This document shows positions 33,001 through 45,100 of a stretch of 64,000 bases of DNA, in pieces. Under the pieces are notes generated by a model. That model did no database searches and was not told where the DNA came from. It saw nothing but the letters and a program-made list of their open reading frames with translations. The position numbers were made by a program, and so were the translations under genes. The stretch comes from Setophaga petechia (Eukaryota; Chordata; Aves; Passeriformes; Parulidae): positions 47,901,844 to 47,965,843 of the forward strand of contig JANCRA010000003.1 of assembly GCA_024362935.1 (NCBI GenBank). Reading direction: 5' to 3'. The number at the start of each line of letters is the position of its first letter. Position 1 is the stretch's first letter.

Positions 33001-35791
33001 AACAGGTTACAAATCATCTTTTAAATGGGCAGTTGATAGAGCTTCAGGGCTTTTAAATTGTCCTTTTATTAACAGAGCTTCCCAGGATGGTGTATCAGAA
33101 ATGACTGTAATCAAGAGACACAAAAGCTGCTTTCAGGGACTAACACAGAGGAGTCGGACTTGGTGCTTGCAAACCTGTGGCAGGAGAAACACTTGCTTTT
33201 ACATTGCAGATGGGAGGGGGAAATAGGCAGAGAGGGTGGCTGAAAAGTCTTAGCTCCCTTCAGGCAGCACAATTAAGGAGGCAGATTTTTCAAAAGAGTT
33301 ATAAAAAAATCCTCTCATGTACTAGTTTCAAAAATCCTGCCCAGTGGGGAATCTGAGCACTAGAAAAACGGCTTTAAGCTTCTACAAAAATCTCCTCATT
33401 TCTTCAAGAAGAAATGCCAGTTGTGGTGCTGACACGTGCCTGGAGAGGTGGGTACCAAAAGATTTATTTAACTCCTCTGATAGTCCTTATTTTTAAAAAA
33501 AGAAGACATTGAACTAGCCCAGAGATGTGGAAGCATGTCAAAGCTTCTGGAGACCTGTTAGTACAAACCAGTGCTAGGCTGGATAATGGCATCAGTACTG
33601 TCACCACTGCACAGTGACATTAGCTGGGAATGTGTGTGCCAGGGAGTCAGAAAGACCCAGTGGCAGAAGGCACTTGGGATCCCAGGGCTGGTTTGGAGCA
33701 GGCTCTGCCCCACCTTGGCCATTCTGGACTGAGAAACCGAGAAATCTTGGCAGGAACCTCAGGATAAACAATCATAATCTTCCTTGACTGCTTCAGGCTT
33801 TTGTGTCCTCCTCCTGCTCTGCAGGAACAGTTACACTAGGAATGATAATGTCCATGTCATTTTTCTTTATTTTGGGGGCAGAGAGGAGAAGGAATAGAAA
33901 AACATGTTTTGCTCCCTCTTGGCCTGGGTGTGTGGTAACAGGAGAAGCAGTTCTGGGACAGCAGGACAACAGGAATTCTGCTTCTGAGCCAGTGCAAGAG
34001 CCAAGCTGACTGTTCTCTGCACAGCTCAGACCTGCTGTCCTGGTACAAAAGAACTACATTTTTGTGGTCTTCTCCATTTTCCGCAGTGCCCTCTGAGAAG
34101 CAAAAATAGAAGCAGACTAAGGCAAAAGGCAGCTGGCTTGCAGTGAGGGTGTAAAAGGATGAAGGGTTGTGGAGTGTCTCTGTCACCCAGGTTTGTGGTG
34201 GGCACTGATGAGCGACCATTCCAAATGGGACAGCCACTGGGATGTAGGGCCCTGGAGAGCAAAGTTTCCAGATTTCTGCTGTTTAATCTCTCAGTAAATG
34301 CTCAGTTTGGGACTGCAGAGAGTCATTCAATCTCTCACTACAGAGTTTTTCAAACAGGGCTGCCAGAGCAGGTGATTTTGAGTCCAGAGGGAGCATTTTT
34401 GGTTATATATGTTTTAACAGCAACATTTTGAAATAAATCCCCAGTGTCATCTTTCACCATATCCCCTTTTCCAACAGGCAGGATGTGGTGAGGGGCAGCT
34501 TCTCTGAGCACAGACCCCTCTGCATTTTTCCTAAATCTTTGCAGAGAAATCCCAGGACAATATAGCTAAAATTTTCCTTGTTATTTCCAAGTATCTATTT
34601 GAACAAACCTCCATCTGTACTGGAGCTATGAGTCAGACCAGTGAAGTTGTCATGCACCAAGTGCAGTGACAGTCCATGAACTATATGGCCACACTTCCCA
34701 CCTGCCTCAGACTTAGCATGTATGGGCAATCCCCCAAAAATGTGTCCCCAGCTCATTCCCTGCATGATTCCATGGGATACATGAGAACAAGCTGCAGCAG
34801 CATTTGTTGCCTTAGGAGATTAGGCAGAGCTGCAGGTATCAAGACTGATATCCCAAGTTTCCCTGTAAAACTAAAGCTGTGTCTGGTGAATGCATGGAAT
34901 AAAAGTCCTGTTTCCAGCCTGGGCTGGACCTCACCATGCTGCTGCTTTCTGGAAGGGCTGAGCTGGCAGTTCGTGCTGCCACGTTCCTCTTTGTGTTTCA
35001 GTTCTGCTTGGCACTGCAAAATGGCAGCAGGACAAACTCAGCCCCCCACAGCCCTAGCCCTGTAGCTGTCTAACCAGGCAGGAAGCCTTTCCTAAAAGAT
35101 CCTTATGCTCTGCAGACTGTTTTGTTAAGACCCACTGCAATCTCACCCTGGCCTCTGACATGGCTCTGTCTCAATTATTCATCATGTGTGGGGACAGAGA
35201 ACCCCTGGCTTGGCCTGTGTTTGGTGCTTGTAGCTCACTAAGAAACAGAGGCTGATTGTCACCTCCTGCCAGGCTGGGGAATATCAACACCAGAGCAGAG
35301 CTTGCCAACCTGGTGGCAGCACGGATAAACCCCATGGGAGCAGGGATGCACCGTGGTAGAAGGATGACATGTTTGCCAGGGACTGAAATCACTCCTAGTT
35401 TGACCATGCTGGGTTGTAGCTGCACCAGATAGCTGCTGTTTGTAGCTATCCAGATCTTGTACAATGGAATTCTAAAATGGCCCAAATCTGTAAAGGTACC
35501 TGAAACTTGGTCTGCCTTGGAAAGAAACAGGACCATGCAGGACACCACTCTGCTTCCAGCCTGGGAGAAGGAGCGACCTCTGGGAATGCTTTTCTCATGC
35601 ACTCCTTGCTTTCTGACTTCTTTTTTTTCTACATCAGTTTGATTTGAGGCCCCAGAAAAAATCCTTCCTCTCTTGCTGATCTTTTCTGAGAAGTTCTTAC
35701 ATGTCCTGGTCAGCATAGGTTCAGGTGCTGATTCCCCTGCGAGGAATCCTTGCTTAATCCTGAAATAATTCCTGTGTCCGTTCTCTTGCAG
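30070..35791. other. CCDC9B: CCDC9B intron 5
   Basis: This is the largest intron, 5.7 kb. It contains a reversed ancient CR1 copy (about 31275-32090) and an AATAAA followed by an A-rich run near 32468-32510. I see no further exon. Confidence 0.6.
31275..32090 (-). mobile_element. Ancient CR1-family LINE, reversed
   Basis: Read on the plus strand the block begins with the reverse of a CR1 3' end (CCATAGAATCATGGAA) and goes on through landmarks of reversed CR1 ORF2 in order: CAGACCAGAACTGCACATGG, TATTCCAGCTGCGGGCTC, GTATCATCAGCAAACTGTCA, CAGACCATTTATGAGCATG and GTGGCACACTCCTG. Divergence is high, so it is an old insertion. The family comes from general knowledge; the exact subfamily is unknown. 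It lies in intron 5 of CCDC9B, antisense to the gene. Confidence 0.7.
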
Positions 35792-35866
35792 GGAGAAGAG
35801 CGGAGAACAGCAGAGAAGAGGAGATCAGAGAGTGACAGAGGCCCAGAAAGTGAGCACAGCCGGAAG
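35792..35866 (+). CDS. CCDC9B: CCDC9B exon 6
   Basis: This exon gives residues 187-211. The acceptor is TTCTCTTGCAG and the donor AAG|GTGAGT; it is 75 nt, phase 0 to 0. It is highly charged (GEERRTAEKRRSES) and looks like a disordered linker. Because it is a multiple of three in the same phase as its neighbours it could be skipped in frame. Confidence 0.85.
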
Positions 35867-37665
35867 GTGAGTGGGACCCAGGTCCCTTTGTGAGGACCTT
35901 TGTCTTGGAAGAGGAAATCAGTAGAATGTGCCTTCCCACCATAATACTAAAGGAAGATGACCTTTGAGGTCTCTTGAGACGCAAACCATCCTGTAATTCT
36001 GTGAAGCAGCCTTGTGCTCTGATGTGGCTCCCGCTGTTCATCACTCTCATCATACAAAGCTTTGCTGAGCAGCTGACACACCTGGAGCAAGCAGCACTGG
36101 AAAGGTGACAAGGACCTGCCTCCACACCTTGTCATGGCTGCTCAAGCCCTTCACATATAGGAATGTTAGGAAGGGTAACATGCTCACCTCTGTGGCAGCA
36201 CAGTTTTGGCTGTTTCCTCTCTCAAAACTATTTCCTTGTGGATTGAAAAGCTCAGGCTGTATTAGCTACAGCTCCTCACTTCAGCAGGAGCTGAGTAGGA
36301 TGGAGGTAAATTAAAGCACAGGCCTTCCCACTGACTGTTTAATGCAAAGCCTGGAGACATGCTGGCTCCCTCGAGCCTGCAGATGCTTTAATTAATGGAG
36401 CACAAATAGAATAACCCCACCTCAGTGTGATTCATTAGGAGGACACAGATGGGCTCTTAGACACTAATTCCAGCTGAGCCCCCCAGAGCAGGAAGGGGGA
36501 GCATGATAGCCTGTGGTCCAGCTAACCACAGCTACGCTGTAATGAGGTGAGGGACCGACTCCTCCTGCTCCATAGGCCCCCAGCCATTTCTGCCTCTCCC
36601 CAAAAGAGAGCACAGGCATCAGCCTCAGTCCTTCCTTTGCTTTTGGCTTAATGGATGCATCAGGATCTATTCTGGCAGGACCCCCTCATTTCTCCCTCCT
36701 TGGGGACACGGTATCAGGTCCCCAGCTCCTGCCAGCTGAGGAATGGAGGAGCAATTGGTGCCACCCCAGCTCCGGCCCACGCAGGTGAGTCACCTTGGTA
36801 ACAGGCCTTTCAGTCCCTTCTTCCTGCTGCTTCTCTTACCCGCAGTGCAGGGCTGAGGAGTTAATTCCTCTTTGGGGAAGGTGTGAAGGTGGCTGGCATG
36901 GAAGGACACGTGTATGAGGTGATGAATTATCTGCTGGTAATTAGCACCCCAGGACTCAGCTCTGCACTAAGCTATTCCCTACACACTGTTGCTTGACAAC
37001 ACACCACAGCCTGTCGGCTCCTGCTTCCACCTCATCCATTAACCTGACAGCTGGGCTACTTCCCCCCCCACATGCTCCATCAGCTCTGAATTGTCTTTCC
37101 ATTAAGCTTTAAATTTTTGAGCAGTGTCAGCCCTTAACCAGTCTGTCATGAGGAGTGATAAACCAGGAGCCTGACAGCAGTGAAGGTAAAGAGCCCCTTT
37201 GCTCTGGGAATGCTGCTCTTGAGCACAGGGTTGGCCACAGCTCAGTGACTGTGGGCTCCCATGGATGCCTGGTGGTCACACAAGGCTGGCTTCCTTCCCT
37301 GCCTTCTCACTGTGAAGGACTTCACAGGCATAACTTCAACTTATGTATCCCAAAGCCTTCAGGGTGGGGGACTCATCATTCAAACCCTGTTGAGAGATGT
37401 TGCAAGCACTCTATGCCATAAGTAAACCTTAGCAAAGCTTCCTGCCTCAGTTTTCCCTTCTGTAGAGCCAGAAAGCCCCAGTGTATTTAGGCTTTGGGTA
37501 AAGCAGAGTCCTGGTGTGCACACAGCACTTCAGAGAAAGGAGCTGACCTTGTCCAAAGTTGTTTTCAAATATTCCTGAGTATTTGTGGTGGTGACAGTAC
37601 AAAGTACCCTGAATGCAGCTGTTTCAGACAGTTTTATTAACCAGAAACTCTTTTCCCTCCACTAG
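35867..37665. other. CCDC9B: CCDC9B intron 6
   Basis: This intron contains a short CR1 3' end at 35950-36004, listed separately. The rest has no recognisable element. Confidence 0.6.
35950..36004 (+). mobile_element. CR1 LINE 3' end fragment
   Basis: About 55 bp match the 3' terminus of CR1: GATGACCTTTGAGGTCTCTT followed by CAAACCATCCTGTAATTCTG, the usual degenerate tail. It is too short to place in a subfamily. Confidence 0.72.
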
Positions 37666-37850
37666 GATGGTGGGAAGCCAGTCCAGAAGAGCCCTGGAGA
37701 CCCGAGTTTCCCCATGAGTGGCCGGGAGCGCTCGGAGTACATCCGCTGGAAGAGGGAGCGAGACCAGATTGACCTGGAGCGCCTGGCACGCCACAAGAAT
37801 GCCAAGGGCGAGTGGCGACGGGCTTGGGATGTGGAGAAGTCGGAGCACAT
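37666..37850 (+). CDS. CCDC9B: CCDC9B exon 7 (family signature block)
   Basis: This exon gives residues 212-272 and two bases of 273. The acceptor is TTTTCCCTCCACTAG and the donor CACAT|GTAGGT; it is 185 nt, phase 0 to 2. It holds the most conserved part of the CCDC9 family: MSGRERSEYIRWKRERDQID, then LERLARHKNAKGEWRRAWD. CCDC9 has MTGRERSEYLRWKQEREKID and GQWRREWD in the same order (from memory). This exon alone identifies the gene family. Confidence 0.95.
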
Positions 37851-39211
37851 GTAGGTCCTTCCCTGTCCCAGGGTGCTTTGCCTGCAGCAGGCCTAAAGCC
37901 AGTGGTGGAATCTTGTGCAGATACTTAGGAATCCCATGCTGTCATGTGCCTGACCAAATCCATACTGCTGCCTCTTCCTCCCCAGACCATGCCCATAAGT
38001 GGGATCTGGTATCAGAGTGATTCTCATGTTTTCTTCCTAGTATGAGCTCTCCTGAGAGGGGATACCATGTGCTGACAAAGACTGCCTGCCTTTGGTCCAA
38101 CCAGGATATAGACTGTAGGAGGGAGGGGAGCACGAACCAAGGTTCAGTCTGCATCTGAAGGATCCTCTCCATTTCCACAAAAACAAATCCAATGGCAGGA
38201 GGGTACAGGTGCTCTTCCAGAAACCTGGATGGACAAACTTGCATTGCTAGTCCACAGGTTCTCTAACTGCCCCCACTTCTTTGTCCTTTTTAAGCACAGG
38301 AGAGCCCAACATGCCTAAATCTTCCCCACTCCACAAACTGAGCCTCTTCGGACACTGCAGGGCAAGGGGGTCACTTCAAAAGGCCACCCGTGTCATACAG
38401 GGACAATGCTGAGAACAGCAATGTGGGACAGCTGGGAATGGGGCTGGACACATCCCTGCCTTAATCACTGTCCCTCTGACTGTGCTGGTTCAGCTGGGTC
38501 ACACCAGCTAGAGAGCTTTGGAGGATGACTTGGCTCCTGTAGCAGGAAAAGCTTCTGGTAGGGTGAGGAGTTAGAGACTGTTACAAAAGTTTGGTGATAG
38601 AACAGTTTGCACAAGGACAGGTAGGTGGGACAATCCTTTGGCTGAGGAATGGAACCAAACACATCAATTTTCAGTCGCTGAGACCCCAATAATTAGGGGT
38701 GAATTGACTGAAGTGGCTGCTGAGTGTTGATGTCAAGACAGCCCTGAGCCCTACTGTTTTTCCAAAAATCCATTTTTAAGAGAAAAGCCATAATATAAAA
38801 CAAGCAGGGCTAGAAGCCAACCAAATGGTCTGATTTGAGATGGCAAATCCTGAAGCTACTTCATACTGTATTTGGAAGCTTGGGAAGCTGCATTTGAGTA
38901 TAGTACAGCTACATCTATACATCTATAGATAGTAGTATACCCTACATCTATAGGAGGTTCATAACATTTAATTTATATGTATGGGTACTGATGTAAAGGT
39001 TTTAGAGGTTGTTCTTTGGGGTAGAACTACCTCACAGCCTCAGTTAGCACACGCTGCTTCAGCTGCTGCTGAGAAACCTGCACAGGTTTGCCTGTGGGCA
39101 GCTGCAGAAGGGCCAAAGGCCGGAGCTTGCATCGTGCCAAGGGCTCCTGCCCACGCTTTGCACACTGGAGGAGGATGGTCAGGTCTGACAATGCCTGTTT
39201 TTAACCTGCAG

Positions 39212-39264
39212 GTTTGAAGAGGACTTTGTTAAGGATGGGGAGCCAGCCTTGGATAATCCCAGCA
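39212..39264 (+). CDS. CCDC9B: CCDC9B exon 8, two possible donors
   Basis: This exon gives residues 273-290 and one base of 291. The acceptor is GTTTTTAACCTGCAG. The first base completes the Met codon split by exon 7. Two donors keep the same phase: A|GTAAGA after 39264, the better match, and AAAG|GTTGGC after 39273, which would add three residues. The protein reads FEEDFVKDGEPALDNPS. The end given here is the stronger donor. Confidence 0.75.
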
Positions 39265-39778
39265 GTAAGAAAGGTTGGCAAGGGACACCTAGACTCTGTC
39301 CTGACGCTAGTGAACGCTGATCGTGCGCATCCCAGTGCCACAGAAGCTGTCGTGGCTGTCAGCTGTGAAGCTCTGCTTTCCTGGGCAAATGCCTCTGAGC
39401 TGGGGGCTCAGCCCTCCCTGCTGGGCAGAGGGCTCGGGGGATGGGATTTGAGCAGCTGGGTGCTAGAGCTTTGGACCTTCCCAGGGAGAGCAGTGGCTTC
39501 TGTAAGCTGGTACAACACAGTGTGGAGGCGCAGCCCTGCCTCCTTTCCCACACACTCCTTTAAGAGGCAGTCCTATTCCAGAGCACATCATCTCTGATCC
39601 CTATGGCACATGCTGGCTTCTTTATGAACATAAGTCCATCCTGATTCCTGTTTCTCAGGAGATGGACTGGCAAAACAAAGCTTTCCCTCATGACACCCTA
39701 TTTGAACATCAGGTTTTTTCTGCCCGTCCATTACAGAGCCTCACTCACTTTGGTGCATCCTTTGTTGCGTCCTTGCAG

Positions 39779-39832
39779 GGGGAAGGAATGCAAGGAAATT
39801 CCAGCACAGGTCCTTTACTGCGGATGGGAGAG
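39779..39832 (+). CDS. CCDC9B: CCDC9B exon 9
   Basis: This exon gives residues 291-308. The acceptor is GCGTCCTTGCAG and the donor GAG|GTGAGT; it is 54 nt, phase 1 to 1. The basic sequence GRNARKFQHRSFTADGR fits the frame required on both sides; the other frames break the downstream reading. Confidence 0.78.
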
Positions 39833-40254
39833 GTGAGTAAACCATAGGATTGTGTTATGTCATCCCACTAAATGCCAGCACCTCTGATATCCTTCAGGGA
39901 GAGTGCTCTTCCCAGACACTTGGAGATTTGGAGAGCCTTTTGGAACGCACCACATGGCTGCTCTCATAGCTGTGTGCAGGGGAGAAGTTTTCCAAGAACA
40001 GCACAAGTAAGACTGTATCCAAGGAATAAGACTTAAAGTTAGAATTGGAATTTGGAATTAAAAATACACAAAAAGAAACACCCTAAATTCTTGATTTGTC
40101 TTCATTACTTTAGAAAATACATGTGCATTATGCACACAGCTTCAAAGGCTTCCCACCTCAGAGGTCTGTCCAAGATTACAAGGGTGTTGGCCTGTTCAGT
40201 GGTCCATCAGCTGCTTCTGCCTGCTTTTGCATGGCATTCCTACCTGTTTTCTAG

Positions 40255-40360
40255 GTGGAGGACATCATGGAGTGAATGTGAGCGACCCTGGGCCAAAAGC
40301 AGTGCCTGCTGTGAGCAGCCGAGCCAAGGGGAAGGACAGACTGACAGGCAGAGCCAGAAG
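40255..40360 (+). CDS. CCDC9B: CCDC9B exon 10
   Basis: This exon gives residues 309-343 and two bases of the next codon. The acceptor is CCTGTTTTCTAG and the donor AAG|GTGAGA; it is 106 nt, phase 1 to 2. It ends AKGKDRLTGRARR, which matches a block recalled from human CCDC9B (ARGKERLTGRARR). The TGA and GTGAGC triplets inside are out of frame. Confidence 0.87.
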
Positions 40361-40933
40361 GTGAGAAACTGGCAGCACTGCCATGGTGTGCACATCCACA
40401 CCTCACTCCCTGCCTAGTCATGAAGAGGCAACCTGTGCCAGGGCCTCACCACACTCACATGGAAGAATATCCCACCTAACACTTCCCTATGTCAGTGGAA
40501 GCCACTGGCCCTTGTCCTGTCACTGCAAGCCCTTGTAAATAGTCTCTCTGACTTCCAAGCTTCTTCAAAGTAATTTTAACCTTCAGTATCTGCCTCTGTG
40601 ATTGCTGTCGTGGAGACCTGGGACACTTGGGCACTGTCAGGCAAGCAGTCCCAGACTGTGGCAGGCATTAGCACAAGCAAACTCTTATCTTCATAGTCTG
40701 ACTCAACTGTCTGTTCTGGCAATTTGAGTTCATGTGTTCATTGCAATTAGAATCACAACAACCGGTTCATTAAGATTCAGTGGTCTCAAATGAGTGTCTC
40801 TGGATAGGCCTGGACAAGGGGCTTTGACAAGGAATACATGGCCCTGGAAGGAATCCCTTTCTGGGTGTCAGGCAAGGGACACTGGCTTTGTAAGAACTTC
40901 AAGGCCTAAATTCTGATTACTTTTTCTTGACAG

Positions 40934-40991
40934 ATGGGATGCAAAAGAAGGCGAGGACATGTCTCTTGTGAAGGATGACCTTGATGGCCAG
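40934..40991 (+). CDS. CCDC9B: CCDC9B exon 11
   Basis: This exon gives residues 344-363. The acceptor is CTTTTTCTTGACAG and the donor CAG|GTCAGT; it is 58 nt, phase 2 to 0. It reads WDAKEGEDMSLVKDDLDGQ; WD followed by an acidic stretch is shared with human CCDC9B (WDMKEDKEELEGQ) and with CCDC9 (DDRWETKEG). Confidence 0.88.
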
Positions 40992-41338
40992 GTCAGTTCC
41001 TGAGATGCAGGCTGGCAGCTGAGTTTTCTAAACACATGCACTATCAGAAATACTGGAATCTCTAATCTATTCCAGAGCTGGGAGACTTCTGTTAGTGGTG
41101 AGACTGTACTCACCACTAACACTGCTCACATCCTCACCTGGCCTGGTGTGACAGCAGCTTCACTTCTTACCCTGACCCTCTGTCAGCACAACCACCTCAC
41201 CTATTCTGGTCCCTGAACACTTCTCCACCTACATCCTTTTACATCCTTTTTCCTCAGGTTTTCAGAACCACCACAGACTAGAAATACAATACACTGGTAT
41301 TTTAATAAGCTGAACTTAATATGTCCTTTGTTTCTCAG

Positions 41339-42121
41339 AGGAGCCTTGGTATGGACAGGCAAAAGAGCAGAGGTGACGAGGGGGTGGAAGAGAACTGCAC
41401 AGCTGAGCTGGAGGAAAAGGGGAAGCAGCCAAGCCTCCAGGATCACGGGGCCTCCTCCTCACAGCGACTGCGAAATGGGAAGGTCCAGCCTGCCCAGAAT
41501 GGCCAGAAGGAGGAGCAGAGGGGAGTGAGGGGCTGCAGCACAGAGGTGTCTGTGGCCAGCGCTGGGGACTCAGAGCCAGGGCCCAAGACAACCAAGGAAA
41601 GTGTTGGGGAAGATGCCAATGGGAAGCCTGGCACTGCCAACATCTCCCAGGAGAAGGAGAGCACTGACAGCACTGCTTCACAGAGCAGCCTTCAGAACAC
41701 TCTGCAAGGCACCAGGCCTGGCAGCGAGGAGACCTTGTCACTGCCCATGGGAGTGAATGTAGATGGAGCCGGGTTGGAGAAGCAGCCAGTTTCAGATCAG
41801 GAGTCCTCTGAGAACTCTTCCAATAGCCACGGAGGAAAGCTCGACACAGCAGCAGGAGACAGACTGGATGCAGACCAAGGACAGCTGGTGAGCAAAGGAG
41901 GGGAAGAAGTGACCCAAACCACTGCTCTTGAGGGACAGGCACTTGCACTGAAAGGAAGTGAAGATGCTGAAGGCACTGAACATCACGAGCCTTTGCCCCC
42001 AGGGAAAGCCAGCTCTGACAAGGCTGTTGTGCCTGAGCAGGACATGGCAAAATCCCAGTCTGGGGAAGGGGACCAGCCTGAGGACTGCAAGGACAAGGAC
42101 AGTGGGGACACTCACAACTAG
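41339..42121 (+). CDS. CCDC9B: CCDC9B exon 12, terminal coding exon and stop
   Basis: This exon gives residues 364-623, ending GDTHN and TAG at 42119-42121. The acceptor is TTTGTTTCTCAG, phase 0. The tail is rich in Glu, Gly, Ser, Gln and Asp with no hydrophobic segment, so it is probably disordered, as in the human protein. A donor-like AAG|GTGAGT lies 29 nt after the stop, at 42150, suggesting either readthrough into a longer 3' UTR or a spliced UTR. Confidence 0.92.
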   Translation, partial: RSLGMDRQKSRGDEGVEENCTAELEEKGKQPSLQDHGASSSQRLRNGKVQPAQNGQKEEQRGVRGCSTEVSVASAGDSEPGPKTTKESVGEDANGKPGTANISQEKESTDSTASQSSLQNTLQGTRPGSEETLSLPMGVNVDGAGLEKQPVSDQESSENSSNSHGGKLDTAAGDRLDADQGQLVSKGGEEVTQTTALEGQALALKGSEDAEGTEHHEPLPPGKASSDKAVVPEQDMAKSQSGEGDQPEDCKDKDSGDTHN

Positions 42122-45100
42122 CAGATTGCCCCGGCTTGCCTGAGACATAAGGTGAGTCATCTCATTAATGCTCTCAGCCATAGTACAGGACCACAACTCC
42201 ATTTTCTGTGATACAAAGTCATCATATCAGATAACTGTTTAGAAATGTTCGTTAGCAGTGCTATGGATCTCTAAGGTAATTAAATCTGTGGATCAAAAGG
42301 CCTGTCCTGCAGTGGGTGGGGAAGGAATGCAAAGTCAGACAGAAAAATTTAGACAGAAAACTGGGCTGCTGAAGTTGGTTGATGACACACATTAGTTAGG
42401 GCACATACTGATCTATTCTTGGGAAACTATGACCTTAGAAAGGATGGGAGGAATAACTGCAGTGGGATGAGTTTATTTCTGTCTCTGGGGTGATCACAAC
42501 TTGAGGTCATTGTGGTCCTTCCCCAAAACACTTGCAAAGCCATAGGGGTCCACCTCGTGGGCAGAGCTCAGGAGAAGGCTACTGTGTGTGGGATTCTCTT
42601 CCGGTAGAAGGTCTGTGAGTGCTACACTTTGAATTACACATGGTGACACTGATGTGCAGGGCAGTATAAACACACAGGGTGAGATGATTCCTGGTGTAAA
42701 GGCCCATGAACCAAACAGAAGGGAGGGAGAACAGAGCCAGTTATGGAGCAATGCTCCAGGTTTTACACAAACAATTTTTCTTCCATCAAGGCAAATGCAA
42801 AGCCAGGAGAAGGAACAAAGGATGACAAGCACAAAGTTAAGGTAGAAATTAGGAGGAAGGGGAAAGGAGAGAGGGTAGGGGCTCTTTGCAAGGTGTGTTT
42901 TTTCCAGGCTGTGTCCCACAGAGCAGAACATCATACTAAACAGAGATGAGTATTCCCAGAACACAATCCAGCCTGCCTAACATGGGAGTGGCTCTCAGGA
43001 TACTCGTGCCTCTCTCCTTCACAGAGGCAGCAGCTCTGTTCCATAAGTAGGCACTGGTGGCAATGAGCTGCTCAGAGCCAGGCAGGCAGATTCCCCCACC
43101 AAGTGCCTTTCCCGGATTCCAGAAGCTTTTCTGCAGACCCTACACAGCAATGTGTCCCCCGGTGTTGCTCAGTATTCCTCCCAGAGGTACAAATGAGATT
43201 AGGGATGAAGTGGCTAAGCTGCTAACAAAGACTTCCCCTATAATCCAATCCATATAAAAGGCAGGGAGAAGTGCAAGCGTCATAGTGATTTCAAAAACAC
43301 AAAACATCAAGAACCAGCAGGAGCTGGTTCTATGTTTGAACTAAAATTCCTTCAAGTGAGGGAAATTAATTCCGACAGCATTTAGGAGTATGTTATGAAA
43401 CACCTGGATGGACATAGTGGGAGACTACTGTCCAGCCACGCCTCTCCAATCTACCAAAATTCCCACCAAATTAGAGGATGGAGGAATTAATGACTACTTT
43501 GGTTGCTCAGGATAACTTTAATTAGACACCAACCAAGAGGAAACAATAAATTAGAGTAGTCCATTTTCATCCCTGCGATGGAGATTCCCATGGTTTGGTA
43601 ATAGGGCCCTGAGTCCACTTCAGAGCTCAGCAGGTATATGTAACAGCTGGAAACATCTGTACTCAGTGATAACGATGTGCTGGCCCCCTGCCTGGTTCAT
43701 GGGGCCTGTGTCCTACTCACATTAAATGCAGATCTCACATCCCTTCCTGCACAACTGCAGCCCTGTGCAGCCACCACGTGGGTTTCACAGCTCCCCCTCC
43801 CAATGTCTATTTATGGCACTAAAAATCTCCAGCACCTTCAAATCAGTGGGAGATGCTGTGCAGAGAGTGTGGTGGGGCTTTCATCCTTCGCTTCAAATAA
43901 CAAGGAATAAATATTTACTCGAAGTGCAGGACTGGAATCCCTGGAGAACATCCAACAAGTCCCAGAGAAGTAAACGATACACAAAAACCACAGAAGCTTT
44001 TCCCTGAATTCTCTTGAGAAAATTAATCTTAACATCTTTAGAGAAAATGCAGCTGGGGGTAGATTTCCAGAGCAGCTCCAGGGATCTGACCTTGCAGCAC
44101 TGGCTGACGTAAACAGGAGTGGGGCAGGCAGGGCCTGAGTGCTGCAGGACCGAGGAGGTCAGCAGAGGTCGGCTCTGATGCAAACCAGCGCCCAAGGTTG
44201 GTGCAGGAAACAGCACAAGCAGAAACCAGCACTTCCCAAAACAGCTGTGGAGCTGCCGAAGGACAACCAGCTTCCTTGAGGTTCAGGAGACAGGAAGGTA
44301 CATCTGCTGGTATGTTTGGGGAGTTGGCCTAGGATTGGCAGGGTCAAGGCTTGCCTTGAATAGCATTGACTTCCCTGGTCCTTCCTGCAGTCCACACCAC
44401 CCTCTGGAGCCCATCCTCATGCCATGGGCATTTTAAATTCCTAGAGCACCTCTGAGTACCACCTAAGTGGAGAGCTTGGTCTTTATGCAGTCAGGGAGTG
44501 GGACTTGACATAGTTGTCTCCATATCTCTGGAGTGATGGCACAACATGGGAGGACAGTGTTAACATTGGAAAACACAGGGATTCTGTGAAAATGGTGCAA
44601 GAGACTAGGGACACACAGGGAAGGCTTCAGGGCTGTTGAGGGAATGTTGTTTAATCTAGGAAAATGAAGGCAGAAAGCAGTGGAATTGTGATCTCTGTGG
44701 ATATGTGGGTAGTGAACATCAGCAAAGGGGAAGAAACATCCAAGCCAGAACACAATGCTGGGGCAGGGACCAATGTATTGGAGAAGCCCAGGAATAAATA
44801 TGGGAAAATAAGGAAAAGGTGGCTTCCAGAGCAATTGGAAGCTTGCCATGGCTGAATCCTGAGGGCCACTTACTGCAGCTTAACACATCTAAACATAACT
44901 CAGGGCTCTGATGGGCAGGCTGCTGCCATTCCAAACACTAGGAATGGAGTTGCTCTCATATCCCACAGTTGTTCCTGCTATCCCAGACCTTCATCAGCTA
45001 TGTTCAGCTGCAGCTTCAGGGAGTTCTGCACATCCCTCCATCACATGGGGCCTGACCAGTAGGTCCCACAAGGACCTGCTGTTGGCTTGGCTGCGAAGGC

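Larger units (their letters stand above)
37851..41338. other. CCDC9B: CCDC9B introns 7 to 11
   Basis: These five introns are 0.35-1.4 kb long. A cluster of ACATCTATA repeats lies at about 38909-38954. No further exon or repeat family was recognised. The coding exons between them are listed separately. Confidence 0.6.
22510..42121 (+). other. CCDC9B: CCDC9B gene, start to stop codon (complete)
   Basis: Twelve constant coding exons join in one frame to 623 codons plus stop; a thirteenth 63-nt exon would make 644. CCDC9B (C15orf52 in human) is a paralogue of CCDC9, a coiled-coil protein linked to RNA and the exon junction complex; the function of CCDC9B is poorly known. In order, the protein has an N-terminal coiled coil (residues about 16-60, LDKKILALRKKNEALIRRYQ), two repeated segments ending RMQ[LI]A[VI]TMDNK, a charged linker, the family block GRERSEYIRWKRERDQIDLE (about 228-248), a basic segment with DRLTGRARRWD, and a long acidic, Ser-rich, probably disordered tail of 260 residues. 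The gene lies between PHGR1-like and INAFM2, as in human. The identification rests on family motifs and synteny and is firm. Confidence 0.9.

Noticed and set aside
35171..35716. A 181-codon minus-strand open frame in CCDC9B intron 5
   Set aside because: No recognisable residues, and it is antisense and intronic without splice support.
41316..42050. A 244-codon minus-strand open frame
   Set aside because: It is antisense to the CCDC9B terminal exon, caused by codon composition.
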